64,000 nt of DNA from Candidatus Poribacteria bacterium (GCA_012267415.1 JAAXGN010000049.1:25994-89993); one strand, 5' to 3'; counted from the first letter of the stretch, positions 8,955 through 18,319 are shown. Numbers and translations are program-made. The notes: a model not told the origin generated them from the letters alone.

Positions 8955-9680
8955 ATGAAAAACAGAGAACCCGATTATGATGACTATATTAAACATCTTC
9001 AGAAAGAAGAAAAGTTGCTACTCAATTCCCCTGTCTTGCACGCAGCTGCGGAAATTCCGAGTATAGACTTTCTTGATATATGTCAACGAATTGAAAACGC
9101 GAAGGAAGAACCTGAATACTATGATACAAACCTGCCGTATTTCTTTTCTGAAAATCGTTTTGATATTGAAGCATTGCAGGAATATCAGAGTGAATACCCG
9201 CATATCTTTGAAGAACAAAGACAGGGGGGATTATACAGAAGTGGGTTTTATCGATGGCAGTTGTCCTGGCTTGGACGTTCTATTTTCAAAGTATATCCAT
9301 ATCGGATTGATATTGAATTGAAAGCAGGAAAAACACAAGCTACGATAGAATGCAACTACCAGACAGAAACTGCTACAGGGATTCCGATTTGGATGTTCGG
9401 ATATACCACTTGCATAATAGAAAAGTGGTATCGGATATGTGCGTTTGAACATTTAGTATGTGGTATAGATGAAGATTGGTCAGGCGATTTTGAGTTCAAA
9501 GATGTTACAATTGAAACCGAACCTGTCTGCAAATTAAAGAACGGTCAGGAAGTTAAGGACGGCGGAACATATACTGTCAGTTTTCTGGTGGATGTGTCCA
9601 GCGATTTCTATGAACCCTACGGTGATGTAGAATTTAGGAACGGGTTTCTCGGGCTGGATGGCACACTCAGAGCACTATGA
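8955..9680 (+). CDS. Hypothetical protein, 241 aa
   Basis: I do not recognise a family. The first 60 residues are acidic and helical (YDDYIKHLQKEEKLLLNS). The rest alternates strands with many aromatic residues (GFYRWQLSWLGRSIF, IPIWMFGYTTCIIEKWY) and looks like a compact beta-rich cytoplasmic domain. No signal peptide or membrane helix. A clear promoter and a GTGAGGA site 7 nt before the ATG support expression. Its last bases overlap the end of the convergent FGE-fold gene (stop at 9675) by 6 nt. Confidence 0.65.
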   Translation: MKNREPDYDDYIKHLQKEEKLLLNSPVLHAAAEIPSIDFLDICQRIENAKEEPEYYDTNLPYFFSENRFDIEALQEYQSEYPHIFEEQRQGGLYRSGFYRWQLSWLGRSIFKVYPYRIDIELKAGKTQATIECNYQTETATGIPIWMFGYTTCIIEKWYRICAFEHLVCGIDEDWSGDFEFKDVTIETEPVCKLKNGQEVKDGGTYTVSFLVDVSSDFYEPYGDVEFRNGFLGLDGTLRAL

Positions 9681-11045
9681 TTTTTTTAGTCCAGTGTCCC
9701 ACACACAGCGGAACCCTATTTTGGGCACAAGACTTGAACCGTACGATAAGGTTAGGAATGTAGTAAGTATGGGGTTAGAATTAATTTTAGCGGAAGTTTG
9801 AACAGGTGATGTAGCGTTAAGTAGTGTACCGCCACGTAAGATGCGGTTAGTCTTCACCTCCCAGAAGTTTGATATTATGTGATTCAAATCGTCTTTTGTG
9901 TTTTTCTTCGCAATCGGTTTCTGTGTTGTTAAGGATTGAAATGAATCTGGATCATACTCGTCCAGACACCATTCCCAGACGTTGCCGACCATATCGTAAA
10001 GTCCATAGTTGTTTGCTGGATATTTCCCAACTGAAATAGTTTCTCTAACTAACTTATCAAGCAATGTTTTTTCTGGTTCGAGTTCATCTCCCCACGGATA
10101 CTTTTTTCCTGTTAATCCACCGCGTGCTGCCTTTTCCCATTCCGCTTCTGTTGGCAATCGTTTTCCGATCCATCTTGCATACGCCATTGCAGCATACCAA
10201 CTGACGTGTGTGACGGGATGGTCCGCTTTTCCTTCTGGATAGTTGTCCCCATCCCAATCTTTTAGGTAATATCTGTCAAAGCTTTGATATTCCGGTTTAG
10301 TACGGAACCTTCTCTTTTTTAACCTTTGTTGATGCAGCCTTCTTGATGGTTTTCTCCAAACTGGAACGGCAATTATAAACCTTTTGTATTGTGCGTTTGT
10401 CACTGGATACTTATCCATACAAAACGCGTCAACGTGGACTGTTTTGGCAAGATCACCTTGTGTATTTTCATCTTTGTGATTGCTTCCCATTTGAAATTCA
10501 CCTGCGGGGATATGCACCATATCATCTGGCATTGCAGTGCTTATAGATGTTTTTTCTGGTGGTGCTATTGCTTCGGTTTCAGAAATGGGGTGTTCTTCAT
10601 TCGGTATAGGGTCAATTGGTTGCGGTGTTTCTGTGTTGAGTGCGGTGATATGTTCTATGCGTTTTTGTGGATTTTTCAATGTATCACGTGCTTGATTTAG
10701 GATATTTCGCCACTGTTCCTGTGTTTTACCATCAGGACGCGGGAGTCCGCCTGCGCGTAATGATTCGGTGTAGTATTTATTATGTGCGGTGTCCACCTCC
10801 ACGGCAATTGTGTCTTCACTTTGGTTTTCCAACGCTTTGATAGTGAACCCTAAAACTTCAAAATAGTTGACTCTTTCACCGACGATTAGTCCAGATGCGT
10901 TAAGGATTTCTGATGCTTCTTGAATGGATAGACCGTGTTCCTGAACGGCTTGTTGTAGTAGTCCTTTCCGCTGCTCCTCGGTGATCGTTTGGGAGAGTGA
11001 TTTGAGTGTGTTGACGGTGATGATGAATTCTTGGCGATTTGGCAT
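9675..11045 (-). CDS. FGE-sulfatase-fold protein with J-domain-like N-terminus (degenerate copy)
   Basis: 456 aa. Residues 1-130 match the N-terminus of the upstream paralogue; within it NYFEVLGFTIKALENQ...WRNILNQARDTLKNPQKRIEHI has the spacing of a J-domain (opening YxxLG, closing AxDxLxxPxxR) but no HPD tripeptide. Residues about 170-450 are an FGE-sulfatase (SUMF1/EgtB/PvdO) fold: MVHIPAGEFQMGSN, PVTHVSWYAAMAYARW, RLPTEAEWEKAARGG, YDMVGNVWEWC. The end is altered (LRGGTLLNATSPVQTS instead of LRGGSW), and the catalytic cysteine pair of true formylglycine-generating enzymes is absent, so sulfatase activation is unlikely. Begins 9 nt after the upstream paralogue stops, so probably translationally coupled. 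Confidence 0.8.
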   Translation of the reverse strand: MPNRQEFIITVNTLKSLSQTITEEQRKGLLQQAVQEHGLSIQEASEILNASGLIVGERVNYFEVLGFTIKALENQSEDTIAVEVDTAHNKYYTESLRAGGLPRPDGKTQEQWRNILNQARDTLKNPQKRIEHITALNTETPQPIDPIPNEEHPISETEAIAPPEKTSISTAMPDDMVHIPAGEFQMGSNHKDENTQGDLAKTVHVDAFCMDKYPVTNAQYKRFIIAVPVWRKPSRRLHQQRLKKRRFRTKPEYQSFDRYYLKDWDGDNYPEGKADHPVTHVSWYAAMAYARWIGKRLPTEAEWEKAARGGLTGKKYPWGDELEPEKTLLDKLVRETISVGKYPANNYGLYDMVGNVWEWCLDEYDPDSFQSLTTQKPIAKKNTKDDLNHIISNFWEVKTNRILRGGTLLNATSPVQTSAKINSNPILTTFLTLSYGSSLVPKIGFRCVWDTGLKKS

Positions 11046-11054
11046 AAGGTATAT

Positions 11055-12428
11055 TTATTGTGTTTTTGTTTTTACACAGCGGAAACCGATACCAGCAAGC
11101 GTGCGTGTTGGCGTATTCTTGTAGCGGTAGGCTGTCCGTAGGAATTGCGCTGCGTCAAGCCATGAACCGCCACGTAACACTCTCTGTATTGTATTAGATG
11201 TTAACTGATTATTTACGGGTCCGAGATTGTTGACATCTGCGATTGGGTTTCTGTGTATAGGGTTCGTATAGAAGCGTGGGTGATATGTATCAAGACACCA
11301 TTCCCACACATTGCCTGCCATATCGTATAGTCCATATCTGTTTGCCTGATATTGTCCGACAGGTGTGGTATCTCCGATATTGCAGTTATAGTTTGCTTTT
11401 GAATCGTTGATGGCGTTTCCACACGGATATTCGTTTGCGTTTTGTCCTGCGCGAGCTGCTTTCTCCCATTCCGCTTCGGTGGGTAATCGTTTCCCTACCC
11501 ACTCCGCATAAGCTCTGGCAGCATACCAGCTGATCCACGTTACAGGATGTTCGGCTTTGTCTTGCGGATAACTCTTTTCGTCCCAGTGTTTGAGATAGTC
11601 GCCGTCGTGATAACGTTTATCAATAGCGGTTTTTCGGTTTCTCTTTATACCGAACCAATCTGGTGGTTTACCCCACTGCGGATTTGCATCTATGAATACC
11701 ATATATTGTGCGTTGGTGACTAAGTGTTCGTCCATATAGAAAGCGTCCACATAGACGGTGTGTATAGGTTTTTCAGATTCGTTTGCATTTTCACCGTTGC
11801 TTCCCATCTGGAAATCACCTTCGGGAATAAGTACCATGCCGCGAGGGGTATTAGGATCTGTAAGTATCTGTACTGACTCAATCTGTGGTGCTGTTACCTG
11901 TGTTGTTGAAAGAATGGTTGATTGCTGTCTATTTATCTGTTTGGGATTTTGGGGATGATTTTTATTTATGTCTGCTGATGCGCTTGGTGTTGCTAATTTG
12001 GATAGGTCTTCTTGGAACAGTATTGGCATAATATGTTCGCGCCGTTTGTGTGTGTCTTTTAGCGTATCCCTTGCGCAATCGAGGAGTGTCCGCCACTGTT
12101 CTTGCGTTCTGCCGTCTTTACGGGGTAATCCTCCTGCGCGCAAAGATGCGGTGTATCGTTCGTTGTGTGCAGCGTCAACGCGTTTGGCAATTATGTCTTC
12201 ATTCTGGTTTTCGATTTCTGCTATGGTGAGTCCAAGTACATGTAAATAGTTGACTTTTTCACCGACAACTAATCCTGATGCGTTTATGATGTCAGTTGCC
12301 TCCTGTATTGTTAGTCCGTGTTCCTGCACTGCTTGTTGTAGAAGTCCTTTGTATAGTTCGGGTGTTATTGTTTGTGAGGCTGCTTTGATAATGTTGATTG
12401 CTGCGATGAATTCTTCACGTTTAGACAT
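11055..12428 (-). CDS. FGE-sulfatase-fold protein with J-domain-like N-terminus
   Basis: About 457 aa from the ATG at 12428 (MSKREEF), chosen over 12458 because AGGAA lies 6 nt upstream and the paralogue starts at the same point. The N-terminal 130 residues carry the J-like segment (YLHVLGLTIAEIENQ and ARDTLKDTHKRREHI). Then comes a linker rich in N, Q and T, followed by the FGE fold: MVLIPEGDFQMGSNG, PVTWISWYAARAYAEWVG, RLPTEAEWEKAARAG, LYDMAGNVWEWC and VLRGGSWLDA, ending GFRCVK. No cysteines occur where true FGE has its copper-binding pair. First gene of a two-gene operon with its paralogue; together they may form a partnered or sensory pair of unknown role. Confidence 0.82.
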   Translation of the reverse strand: MSKREEFIAAINIIKAASQTITPELYKGLLQQAVQEHGLTIQEATDIINASGLVVGEKVNYLHVLGLTIAEIENQNEDIIAKRVDAAHNERYTASLRAGGLPRKDGRTQEQWRTLLDCARDTLKDTHKRREHIMPILFQEDLSKLATPSASADINKNHPQNPKQINRQQSTILSTTQVTAPQIESVQILTDPNTPRGMVLIPEGDFQMGSNGENANESEKPIHTVYVDAFYMDEHLVTNAQYMVFIDANPQWGKPPDWFGIKRNRKTAIDKRYHDGDYLKHWDEKSYPQDKAEHPVTWISWYAARAYAEWVGKRLPTEAEWEKAARAGQNANEYPCGNAINDSKANYNCNIGDTTPVGQYQANRYGLYDMAGNVWEWCLDTYHPRFYTNPIHRNPIADVNNLGPVNNQLTSNTIQRVLRGGSWLDAAQFLRTAYRYKNTPTRTLAGIGFRCVKTKTQ

Positions 12429-12536
12429 GGTTGGTTCCTGGACAAAGTGTGGTAACAACAGAGACTTCTGTTGTTTATATTATCACAGGTATTAGTTGGT
12501 GTGCAAGCGATTATAGGAATAGAGAATCAGATACGA

Positions 12537-12565
12537 TGGATAAAACTAGTAAACAGTGTTATAAT
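12537..12565 (+). promoter_or_regulatory. Candidate ftsY promoter
   Basis: A perfect TATAAT at 12560-12565 with TGGATA (4 of 6) 17 bp upstream at 12537-12542. The predicted start, near 12572, lies downstream of the longer possible ftsY start and supports initiation at 12609. Confidence 0.5.
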
Positions 12566-12608
12566 ACACAATGTTTTTCCATACCCCATATATTTTGAGG
12601 AGTCATAT

Positions 12609-13595
12609 ATGCTAAAAAACCTATTTAAAGGTAACAAAGACAAAACTGTTCCTGAAGAAACAGAGCAAAATGAAAACTGGTTTGATCGTCTCAAATCCAG
12701 TTTAGCGAAAACCCGTACTCGATTTATCTCTCAACTCTCAACACTCTTACGCGTCGGCAGAAAAATAGACGAAGAACTGATGGAAGAGATTGAGGAGATA
12801 CTTATACAAGCAGATGTCGGTGTTGAAACGACACTCAGACTGATGGACAGTGTCAGGGAAACAGTGAAAGAAAAAGGTTTAGGTGATTCATCTGAACTTG
12901 AGGAAGTCATCAAAACAGAGATCATCAACCTACTCGGTGAAGACAATCCGTTGCAACTTACTGGTGAACCACCCTATACGATATTAATTCTCGGTGTGAA
13001 CGGTGCTGGTAAAACGACGACCATCGGGAAACTCGCCAGTAGATACAAAGCGGCGGGGAAAAAGGTACTTGTCGCTGCAGGTGATACGTTCCGTGCCGCG
13101 GCGGAGGACCAACTGGCTATCTGGTGTGATCGTGCTGGCGCGGAACTGATACGCGGTGGTGAAAAAGCGGATCCTGCCTCTGTCGTATATGATGCAGTGC
13201 ACGCAGCAACACATCGTGAAGCGGATGTGTTGATTGTAGATACAGCGGGTAGACTTCACACCAAAAAGCCGCTGATGGATGAGTTGTCAAAAATCGGACG
13301 GGTGATGGGACAAGCACACGCAGCTGCACCGCACGAGGTGCTGCTTGTGATTGATGGTACAGTAGGACAAAATGCGTTGATGCAGGCGAAAATATTTAAC
13401 GAGGCAGTCCCCATCACAGGTGTCGCCGTAACGAAATTGGATGGAACAGCAAAAGGCGGGATTGTCATTGCTGTCAAAGCAGAACTCGGTGCACCTGTAA
13501 AACTGATCGGTATCGGAGAAAAACTTGATGATCTGCGCGATTTTTCAGGAGAAGATTTCGTCAATGCTCTCTTTGCAACGGAAGAAACGACGTAG
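12609..13595 (+). CDS. ftsY: Signal recognition particle receptor FtsY
   Basis: 328 aa from ATG 12609, which has GAGGAG 8 nt upstream; an open frame further back to 12471 crosses the promoter and is not used. It has a short charged A region ([18 protein letters not shown]), the N domain, and the G domain with [14 protein letters not shown] (G1), the DTFRAAA insertion-box start, DTAGR (G3) and [10 protein letters not shown] (G4). FtsY is the membrane-associated GTPase that receives SRP-ribosome complexes and hands them to SecYEG. The acidic N-terminal domain is short, as in many non-proteobacteria. Confidence 0.96.
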   Translation: MLKNLFKGNKDKTVPEETEQNENWFDRLKSSLAKTRTRFISQLSTLLRVGRKIDEELMEEIEEILIQADVGVETTLRLMDSVRETVKEKGLGDSSELEEVIKTEIINLLGEDNPLQLTGEPPYTILILGVNGAGKTTTIGKLASRYKAAGKKVLVAAGDTFRAAAEDQLAIWCDRAGAELIRGGEKADPASVVYDAVHAATHREADVLIVDTAGRLHTKKPLMDELSKIGRVMGQAHAAAPHEVLLVIDGTVGQNALMQAKIFNEAVPITGVAVTKLDGTAKGGIVIAVKAELGAPVKLIGIGEKLDDLRDFSGEDFVNALFATEETT

Positions 13596-13732
13596 TGTTC
13601 TGTCCATTTTAAAATTGCTATAACCCCGTTCGTAGTAGGGCAATTCATTGCCCGTTCTCCCTTCAAGAACGGGCAATGAATTGCCCTACTACGAACAAAT
13701 TCACATGTAATTCAAGGGTAGACAGTCTAGTA
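13594..13732. repeat. Repeat unit with a 31-bp perfect inverted repeat
   Basis: 13628-13658 and 13666-13696 are perfect 31-base inverted arms around a 7-base loop, built from two copies of the GTAGTAGGGCAAT hairpin. The surrounding sequence (TTCTGTCCA at the left, ATTCACATGTAATTCAAGG and AGACAGTCTA at the right) recurs at 57364-57496, so the mobile unit is about 135 bp. It lies between convergent ftsY and the cytochrome b gene and would make a strong bidirectional hairpin in RNA. Confidence 0.8.
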
Positions 13733-13737
13733 GTATA

Positions 13738-14922
13738 TTATTCTTCCTCATCCGGTAATTTCAATTCATCCTCAGTCAGATCGAAATCGAATACATCCTC
13801 CTCTTCTTCCGAGGTATCAGTTTCTTCAGGAGAGGGAATCTGTTGGACCTCTTGTGAAGGTTGTTCAACTTCCTGCGTTTCTCGTTTGGGTGACGCAGCA
13901 CCGAGGATAGTCAGACCAACGATAGCAAGGACGCACAGACTCGTCACCGTCATAGCGATAGGTCGTTTCCAAAGCACCTTGCGTTCACCTCTATCCAAGA
14001 ACGGGAGGAACAGCAGAAGCAACATACCGACAGTCGGTATCACAAATGTACCGAGAATCTCAAAGGGACCTTTAAAATACTTGAGCAGTTGAAACAGGAA
14101 CAGGAAATACCATTCAGGACGTGGGTCATAATCCGCATTTGTTGGGTCAGCGACATCTTCCAAGGGTACAGGAGCGAAGAGTGCAGCACAGGCCAGTACA
14201 ACGAAAAGGATCAGCATACCGACAACATCTTCAAAGACTTGATCTGGAAAGAACGGTTTACCTGAATGCATCTCCTCTGCGGTGTTGTTCGGCTTCCCAG
14301 ACGATCCGTAGTATCTAACAAAGAATAGATGGATTCCGACAAGCGCGAAAGCCATCCAGGGTAACCAGATCGTATGGAGTGCATAGAAGCGAGAGAGCGT
14401 GACTGCGCCGACTTCCGCGCCGCCGCGTAGTATCTTCGCGACCCATTCACCCAATATCGGTGCTTTACCGGATATTTCAACACCGACTTTCGTTGCCCAA
14501 TACGCTTTTTCGTCCCAAGGTAACAGGTAACCCGTAAACCCGAAACCGAGGGTAACCAGTAGCAAGAGTACACCGAACACCCATGTGAGTTCACGGGGTG
14601 CCTTGTATGAACCGTATAGCACTACACGTAGCAGATGCAGGAAGACGATGATAACCATTGCACTTGCGCCCCAATGGTGCAACCCTCGGACGAACTTACC
14701 AAACGGTACCTCTTCAGAGATATATTTGACAGCATTGTAGGCGTGGTCAGGGGATGGTGTATAGGATAAGGCAAGGAATGCCCCTGTCGCCGCTTGAAGT
14801 AGCAGTAAGAACATCGCTAAACTACCGAGTGAGAATAGCAGATTGATATGTTTCGGCAGCGGTTTGCGTAGATGTGCCATCACGCCATCAAAAGGCAGGC
14901 GATCGCTGAGGAATTGTTTCAT
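13738..14922 (-). CDS. Cytochrome b (fused N and C domains) of a bc-type complex
   Basis: 394 aa membrane protein with about eight helices. Haem-ligand histidines lie in GLHHWGAS, VFLHLLR, ALHTIWLPW and GIHLFFV; the quinol-site motif PEWYFLF is present (DPRPEWYFLF). Both the b6-like N-terminal half and the subunit IV-like C-terminal half are in one chain. A highly acidic tail of about 55 residues (SEEEEDVFDFD) follows the last helix and is unusual. Its ATG follows the Rieske stop codon directly, so the pair forms one operon. No cytochrome c1 gene follows; the electron acceptor must be encoded elsewhere. Confidence 0.93.
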   Translation of the reverse strand: MKQFLSDRLPFDGVMAHLRKPLPKHINLLFSLGSLAMFLLLLQAATGAFLALSYTPSPDHAYNAVKYISEEVPFGKFVRGLHHWGASAMVIIVFLHLLRVVLYGSYKAPRELTWVFGVLLLLVTLGFGFTGYLLPWDEKAYWATKVGVEISGKAPILGEWVAKILRGGAEVGAVTLSRFYALHTIWLPWMAFALVGIHLFFVRYYGSSGKPNNTAEEMHSGKPFFPDQVFEDVVGMLILFVVLACAALFAPVPLEDVADPTNADYDPRPEWYFLFLFQLLKYFKGPFEILGTFVIPTVGMLLLLFLPFLDRGERKVLWKRPIAMTVTSLCVLAIVGLTILGAASPKRETQEVEQPSQEVQQIPSPEETDTSEEEEDVFDFDLTEDELKLPDEEE

Positions 14923-15390
14923 TTACGCCTCCTTCACAAACAGAAGACCGTTATCCACTTTAACTTCAAGTTTCTGCAACGGTTTAGGGGGTGGTCCCGC
15001 AACAACTGCGCCGTCTTTGTCAAATACAGCACCGTGGCATGGGCAGAGAAACGAGTCCTCGCTTTCCTCCCATCGCACCAGGCAACCGAGATGTGAGCAC
15101 GTCCGTGAAAACACGCTCCACTCACCGTTTCCTAAATCGGTCACGTAGACGGAACGTTTTTTAGTCGCCTTGACCCAACCGTCTTGTGCGGTGAATGCGT
15201 AATTGACCTTTTTGAAACGACTGTTTTTTAGGTTGTCAACAAAACCTAAGTCCACCCATTGTGTTTCCTCCTTTCTCCATGCGGGGGAAATAGCAAACCC
15301 AATGAGTGGGATACCGGCAGCTAAACTCATCAATCCACCGATGAAGGCGGTTGCAATCTGAAAAAAAGAACGTCTTCCATTATCTGACAT
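14923..15390 (-). CDS. Rieske iron-sulfur protein of the bc complex
   Basis: 155 aa. The N-terminus RRSFFQIATAFIGGLMSLAAG is a Tat-type signal anchor. The [2Fe-2S] site is intact: CSHLGC and CPCHGAVFD, with the PPP loop (GPPPKP) after it. It carries electrons from quinol at the cytochrome b site. An ATG near 15390 is preceded by AGGAGAAGG-type purines. First gene of the operon with cytochrome b, with no gap between stop and start. Confidence 0.93.
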   Translation of the reverse strand: MSDNGRRSFFQIATAFIGGLMSLAAGIPLIGFAISPAWRKEETQWVDLGFVDNLKNSRFKKVNYAFTAQDGWVKATKKRSVYVTDLGNGEWSVFSRTCSHLGCLVRWEESEDSFLCPCHGAVFDKDGAVVAGPPPKPLQKLEVKVDNGLLFVKEA

Positions 15391-15413
15391 GCATCCTTCT
15401 CCTTTTCGTGTAA

Positions 15414-15552
15414 GGCGAGGTTACCTCACTTGTAATCACGACACTCAATCGGGCGGGGGAACCCCGCCCCTACGAGGAACAGACATATTCGATCAGGCGG
15501 GGAAACCCCGCCCCCACGACACGCAATCGGGCGGGGAAACCCCGCCCCTACG
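15414..15552. repeat. Array of GTAG hairpins (GGGCGGGG family)
   Basis: Three direct copies of GGGCGGGGAAACCCCGCCC plus CTACGA (15451-15474, 15496-15518, 15529-15552) and a degenerate copy at 15414-15432. Spacing is uneven (45 and 33 bp between starts). Single copies of the same family are at 22074-22098, 25733-25755 and 63811-63835. Confidence 0.8.
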
Positions 15553-15576
15553 AGGAACAGGGATGAAAACCGGTGC

Positions 15577-16635
15577 CTACCTTTTCCGAGTCTGTCCTTC
15601 AAACGGTGTCCTGAGATCATACCGTCCTTCTTCTAAAACAGGTAGCGTCCCGTCGTTGACCATCAACTCTAAAGGTAGTTCTTTCGTTTCAAGAGGTATC
15701 TTGACGACATCTTTGATACGTAGCGATTCATATATCGCCATCATGATTTCAATCGTATATCGTGCCTGTTCTCCTCTTCCGCGATGGGTTGGTATTTTGC
15801 CTTCAATCCACTCTATGAGTTCCTGAAACTGGTTCTTCGGTTCCGGTGGGGGTGTAATCGTTTGCCACCCTTTAGCGTCGTTATTTTGGATTAGTACTGT
15901 TCCGTTATCGCCGTTACGTATTTGTCCCTCAGTGCCAGCGATTGTTGGCATAGATACACCAGGGTCGGGCAGGTCGCCTTCATAGATAGCGCGTGTTCCT
16001 CCTTCAAAACAGACTAGACCCATACAGAGGTCTTCACAGATCGTTCGGCGTTCCCATCGGTCAGTCGTACGTGATGTTTGTCCAATCACCCATAACGTCT
16101 CTGGGTCGGACAACAGAAAACGCCATCCGTCAATTGCATGTGTGCCAGTGTTAAGTAGACCCGCGTGTGCTTTTGCGCGATGATGTAACGTTGTCGGTGT
16201 CCCGATAGCACCGGCAGCCACAAGCCTTCGTATTTCTATGTCCTGTGCGCTGTATCTACGTTGGTGTCCGATAACAAGTTTGACATCGTTTTGGTTACAT
16301 GCAGCGATCATATCATCCGCCTGTCCAAGTGAAGCGGACATCGGTTTTTCTCCGAGAATACCTTTGACACCAGCGTTGGCTGCAGCGACGGTTGCTTCGG
16401 CGCGTGGTCCTTGCCATGTCGTAATACTGACGATGTCAAGTTCCTCTTTTTCCAACATTTCTTCAACATCAGTATAGGTAGCAGGGATACCGAATTCATC
16501 AGCGACTCGTTTTGCGGATTCTTCATAGATATCCATTGCTGCGACGAGTTGCACGTTCTCTTGCTTTTGCCAAGACCGGGAATGCGATCTGCCCATACCA
16601 CCACATCCGATAATTCCGATACGATATGTTGCCAT
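15577..16635 (-). CDS. Gfo/Idh/MocA family oxidoreductase
   Basis: 352 aa. The Rossmann N-terminus has IGIIGCGGMGRSH; the family signature EKP lies in GILGEKPMSAS (about residue 95); the C-terminal alpha/beta domain contains GTHAIDGWRFL. These enzymes oxidise or epimerise sugars and inositols with NAD(P). The divergent enolase-superfamily gene 158 nt away suggests a shared sugar-acid pathway, which is inference. The ORF ends just beside the repeat array, so its C-terminal lysine/arginine tail may have been altered by it. Confidence 0.88.
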   Translation of the reverse strand: MATYRIGIIGCGGMGRSHSRSWQKQENVQLVAAMDIYEESAKRVADEFGIPATYTDVEEMLEKEELDIVSITTWQGPRAEATVAAANAGVKGILGEKPMSASLGQADDMIAACNQNDVKLVIGHQRRYSAQDIEIRRLVAAGAIGTPTTLHHRAKAHAGLLNTGTHAIDGWRFLLSDPETLWVIGQTSRTTDRWERRTICEDLCMGLVCFEGGTRAIYEGDLPDPGVSMPTIAGTEGQIRNGDNGTVLIQNNDAKGWQTITPPPEPKNQFQELIEWIEGKIPTHRGRGEQARYTIEIMMAIYESLRIKDVVKIPLETKELPLELMVNDGTLPVLEEGRYDLRTPFEGQTRKR

Positions 16636-16793
16636 AATTCAATCTCCTTTGATTAGGTGGACATTGATTTTATACGTTACTGTAACAACTTCTGGCGTTT
16701 TCGTCAACAATTTTCCGTATTCCAGTGGTGAAATAGTTTGACAAACTTTATGAATCATGGAAAACTTAAGGAAGAACAAAAGGAGGAATTAAG

Positions 16794-17879
16794 ATGGCAG
16801 ACTATGAAGATAAAGGTTCACAGATACGGATCACTAACCTTGAGGCTTACCCGATGGGTGAGAAAGCGTACGTCAAGGTAGAAACTAACATGGATGTCAC
16901 TGGGTGGGGTGAGATCAATAATATGGAGACAAACGTCACCTGTGAATTGGCACGTTCCTTGTCCACAATGATTATCGGAGAGAACCCGACACGTATTGAA
17001 CATCTTTGGCAACGACTGTTTCGCGCGCATCGCAATATCCGTGGCGGTGGATTGATGGTGCATACCATCTCCGCGATTGATATGGCATTGTGGGATATTG
17101 CAGGAAAACTGTGGGGTGTGCCCGTTTACCGTCTACTGGGTGGTCCTTGTCGGGATAAAATTTGGAAGTATCCGAGTCCAAAGGCAATAAAAATCGGTCC
17201 GGGTGGTTCTAAAACTTTCGCTGGTACGCCCGATGAGATCGCTAATATGGTGCAGCGGGTTCGCGATGCACAAGAGAAAGTCGGTCCAGGTGGCGCAGTG
17301 ATGGTTGATGCACATAGTGGCTTGCCGCCACCTGTGGTTAAACAATTTGCAGGACGTCTCAAATCTGACGATCTGCTTTTCCTTGAAGAGGCATGGGTGC
17401 CGGGAAACATAGAGGTTATGCGTAAGATCAGAGAATTCGTGCCTGTTCCGTTAGCGACAGGTGAACGTGACCGGACAATATGGGAGGTACGTGAAATCCT
17501 TGAAGCACAGGTGATTGATATACTTCAACCTGATGTTGGTCATGGTGGCGGTATTACGCAGGTAAAGAAGGTTGCTGCGTTAGCGGAAGCGCATTACGTG
17601 CCGATAGCACCGCATTGCACGATGTCTTATCTCGGTCTCACAGCAAGTTTTCATCTATCCGCTTCCGTTCCGTTTTTCCTGATTCATGAAGCTTATGAGA
17701 GTAACCTACCTGCACATAAGACGTGGGAGATGGACGATGAAGGTTACGTCTCATTACCTGAAGGACCGGGTTTGGGTGTTGAAGTAGATGAGGCAAGGGT
17801 GATTGAAATCAGCAGTCAGGGGAGAGGATTTGGTTGGCCGAATGCGCGGTTAGCGGACGGTTCTGTTGCTGATTATTAG
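16794..17879 (+). CDS. Mandelate racemase/muconate lactonizing enzyme family dehydratase
   Basis: 361 aa, enolase superfamily, with the capping domain first and then the (beta/alpha)7 barrel. Metal-ligand positions are visible as VDAH, FLEEAW and ATGERD, followed by DILQPDVGHGGGIT and the IAPHCTMS histidine, typical of the D-galactonate/gluconate dehydratase-like branch. It would dehydrate a sugar acid with Mg2+. A consensus AAGGAGG site lies 7 nt before the ATG. Divergent from the MocA oxidoreductase; they likely share the 16636-16793 control region. Confidence 0.88.
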   Translation: MADYEDKGSQIRITNLEAYPMGEKAYVKVETNMDVTGWGEINNMETNVTCELARSLSTMIIGENPTRIEHLWQRLFRAHRNIRGGGLMVHTISAIDMALWDIAGKLWGVPVYRLLGGPCRDKIWKYPSPKAIKIGPGGSKTFAGTPDEIANMVQRVRDAQEKVGPGGAVMVDAHSGLPPPVVKQFAGRLKSDDLLFLEEAWVPGNIEVMRKIREFVPVPLATGERDRTIWEVREILEAQVIDILQPDVGHGGGITQVKKVAALAEAHYVPIAPHCTMSYLGLTASFHLSASVPFFLIHEAYESNLPAHKTWEMDDEGYVSLPEGPGLGVEVDEARVIEISSQGRGFGWPNARLADGSVADY

Positions 17880-17901
17880 GGTTTTGGAGATGGAAATAAG
17901 G

Positions 17902-18312
17902 TTATTCCCCTAACAACTCGGTTTTGTATTCATCAACGATTGCACCTAAAACAGATTCAGGGATGTTTTTTAGTTGCGATGTCAGTTCCTCTTCGACGTT
18001 GACCATCATGCTGTGGTCATACGTCTCTCTTTCAGCACATGGGTCAAAGGATTCGCCGTGTGCTTCTAATAATAGTGCTAAACGTGCGGGTGTTAATCCT
18101 TCAGAGATACCGTGCAGTCCCCATGCAGTGCCGCGGTATCCTTTCTGATATGCGTTGCCGAGGTGTTTCTGTAAGATAGCTTCTCTTTGTGCGCCTTGCG
18201 CGTTGCTATTTTCAAGTTCTTCTGCGGCAGCAACTGCATGCGGGTCCAATTCCACTTGGAAAGCAGTTGAAGCGTCTGCTGCCGCCACAGGATATATTTT
18301 AAATGTTTCCAT
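17902..18312 (-). CDS. Hypothetical protein, third gene of the R-M operon
   Basis: About 136 aa from METFKI at 18312, chosen because GAGGTAGAA precedes it and an upstream start at 18357 would run into the preceding gene. Family not recognised. Soluble, acidic and helical (AVAAAEELENSNAQGAQREAILQKHLG, SQLKNIPESVLGAIVDEYKTE). It begins 7 nt after the nuclease gene stops, so it is co-transcribed with the R-M genes, but it may be an unrelated passenger. Confidence 0.6.
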   Translation of the reverse strand: METFKIYPVAAADASTAFQVELDPHAVAAAEELENSNAQGAQREAILQKHLGNAYQKGYRGTAWGLHGISEGLTPARLALLLEAHGESFDPCAERETYDHSMMVNVEEELTSQLKNIPESVLGAIVDEYKTELLGE

Positions 18313-18319
18313 TTCTACC

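Noticed and set aside
9675..12428. Calling the pair sulfatase-modifying formylglycine-generating enzymes
   Set aside because: The catalytic cysteines are missing in both, and there is no sulfatase gene nearby.
15414..15552. Repeat array resembling a small CRISPR
   Set aside because: Three palindromic copies with uneven spacing (45 and 33 bp), no cas genes, and the same hairpin found singly elsewhere; it is a REP-like cluster.
15389..15826. Plus-strand frame across the hairpin array
   Set aside because: Translation of repeats plus antisense of the oxidoreductase; no start signals.
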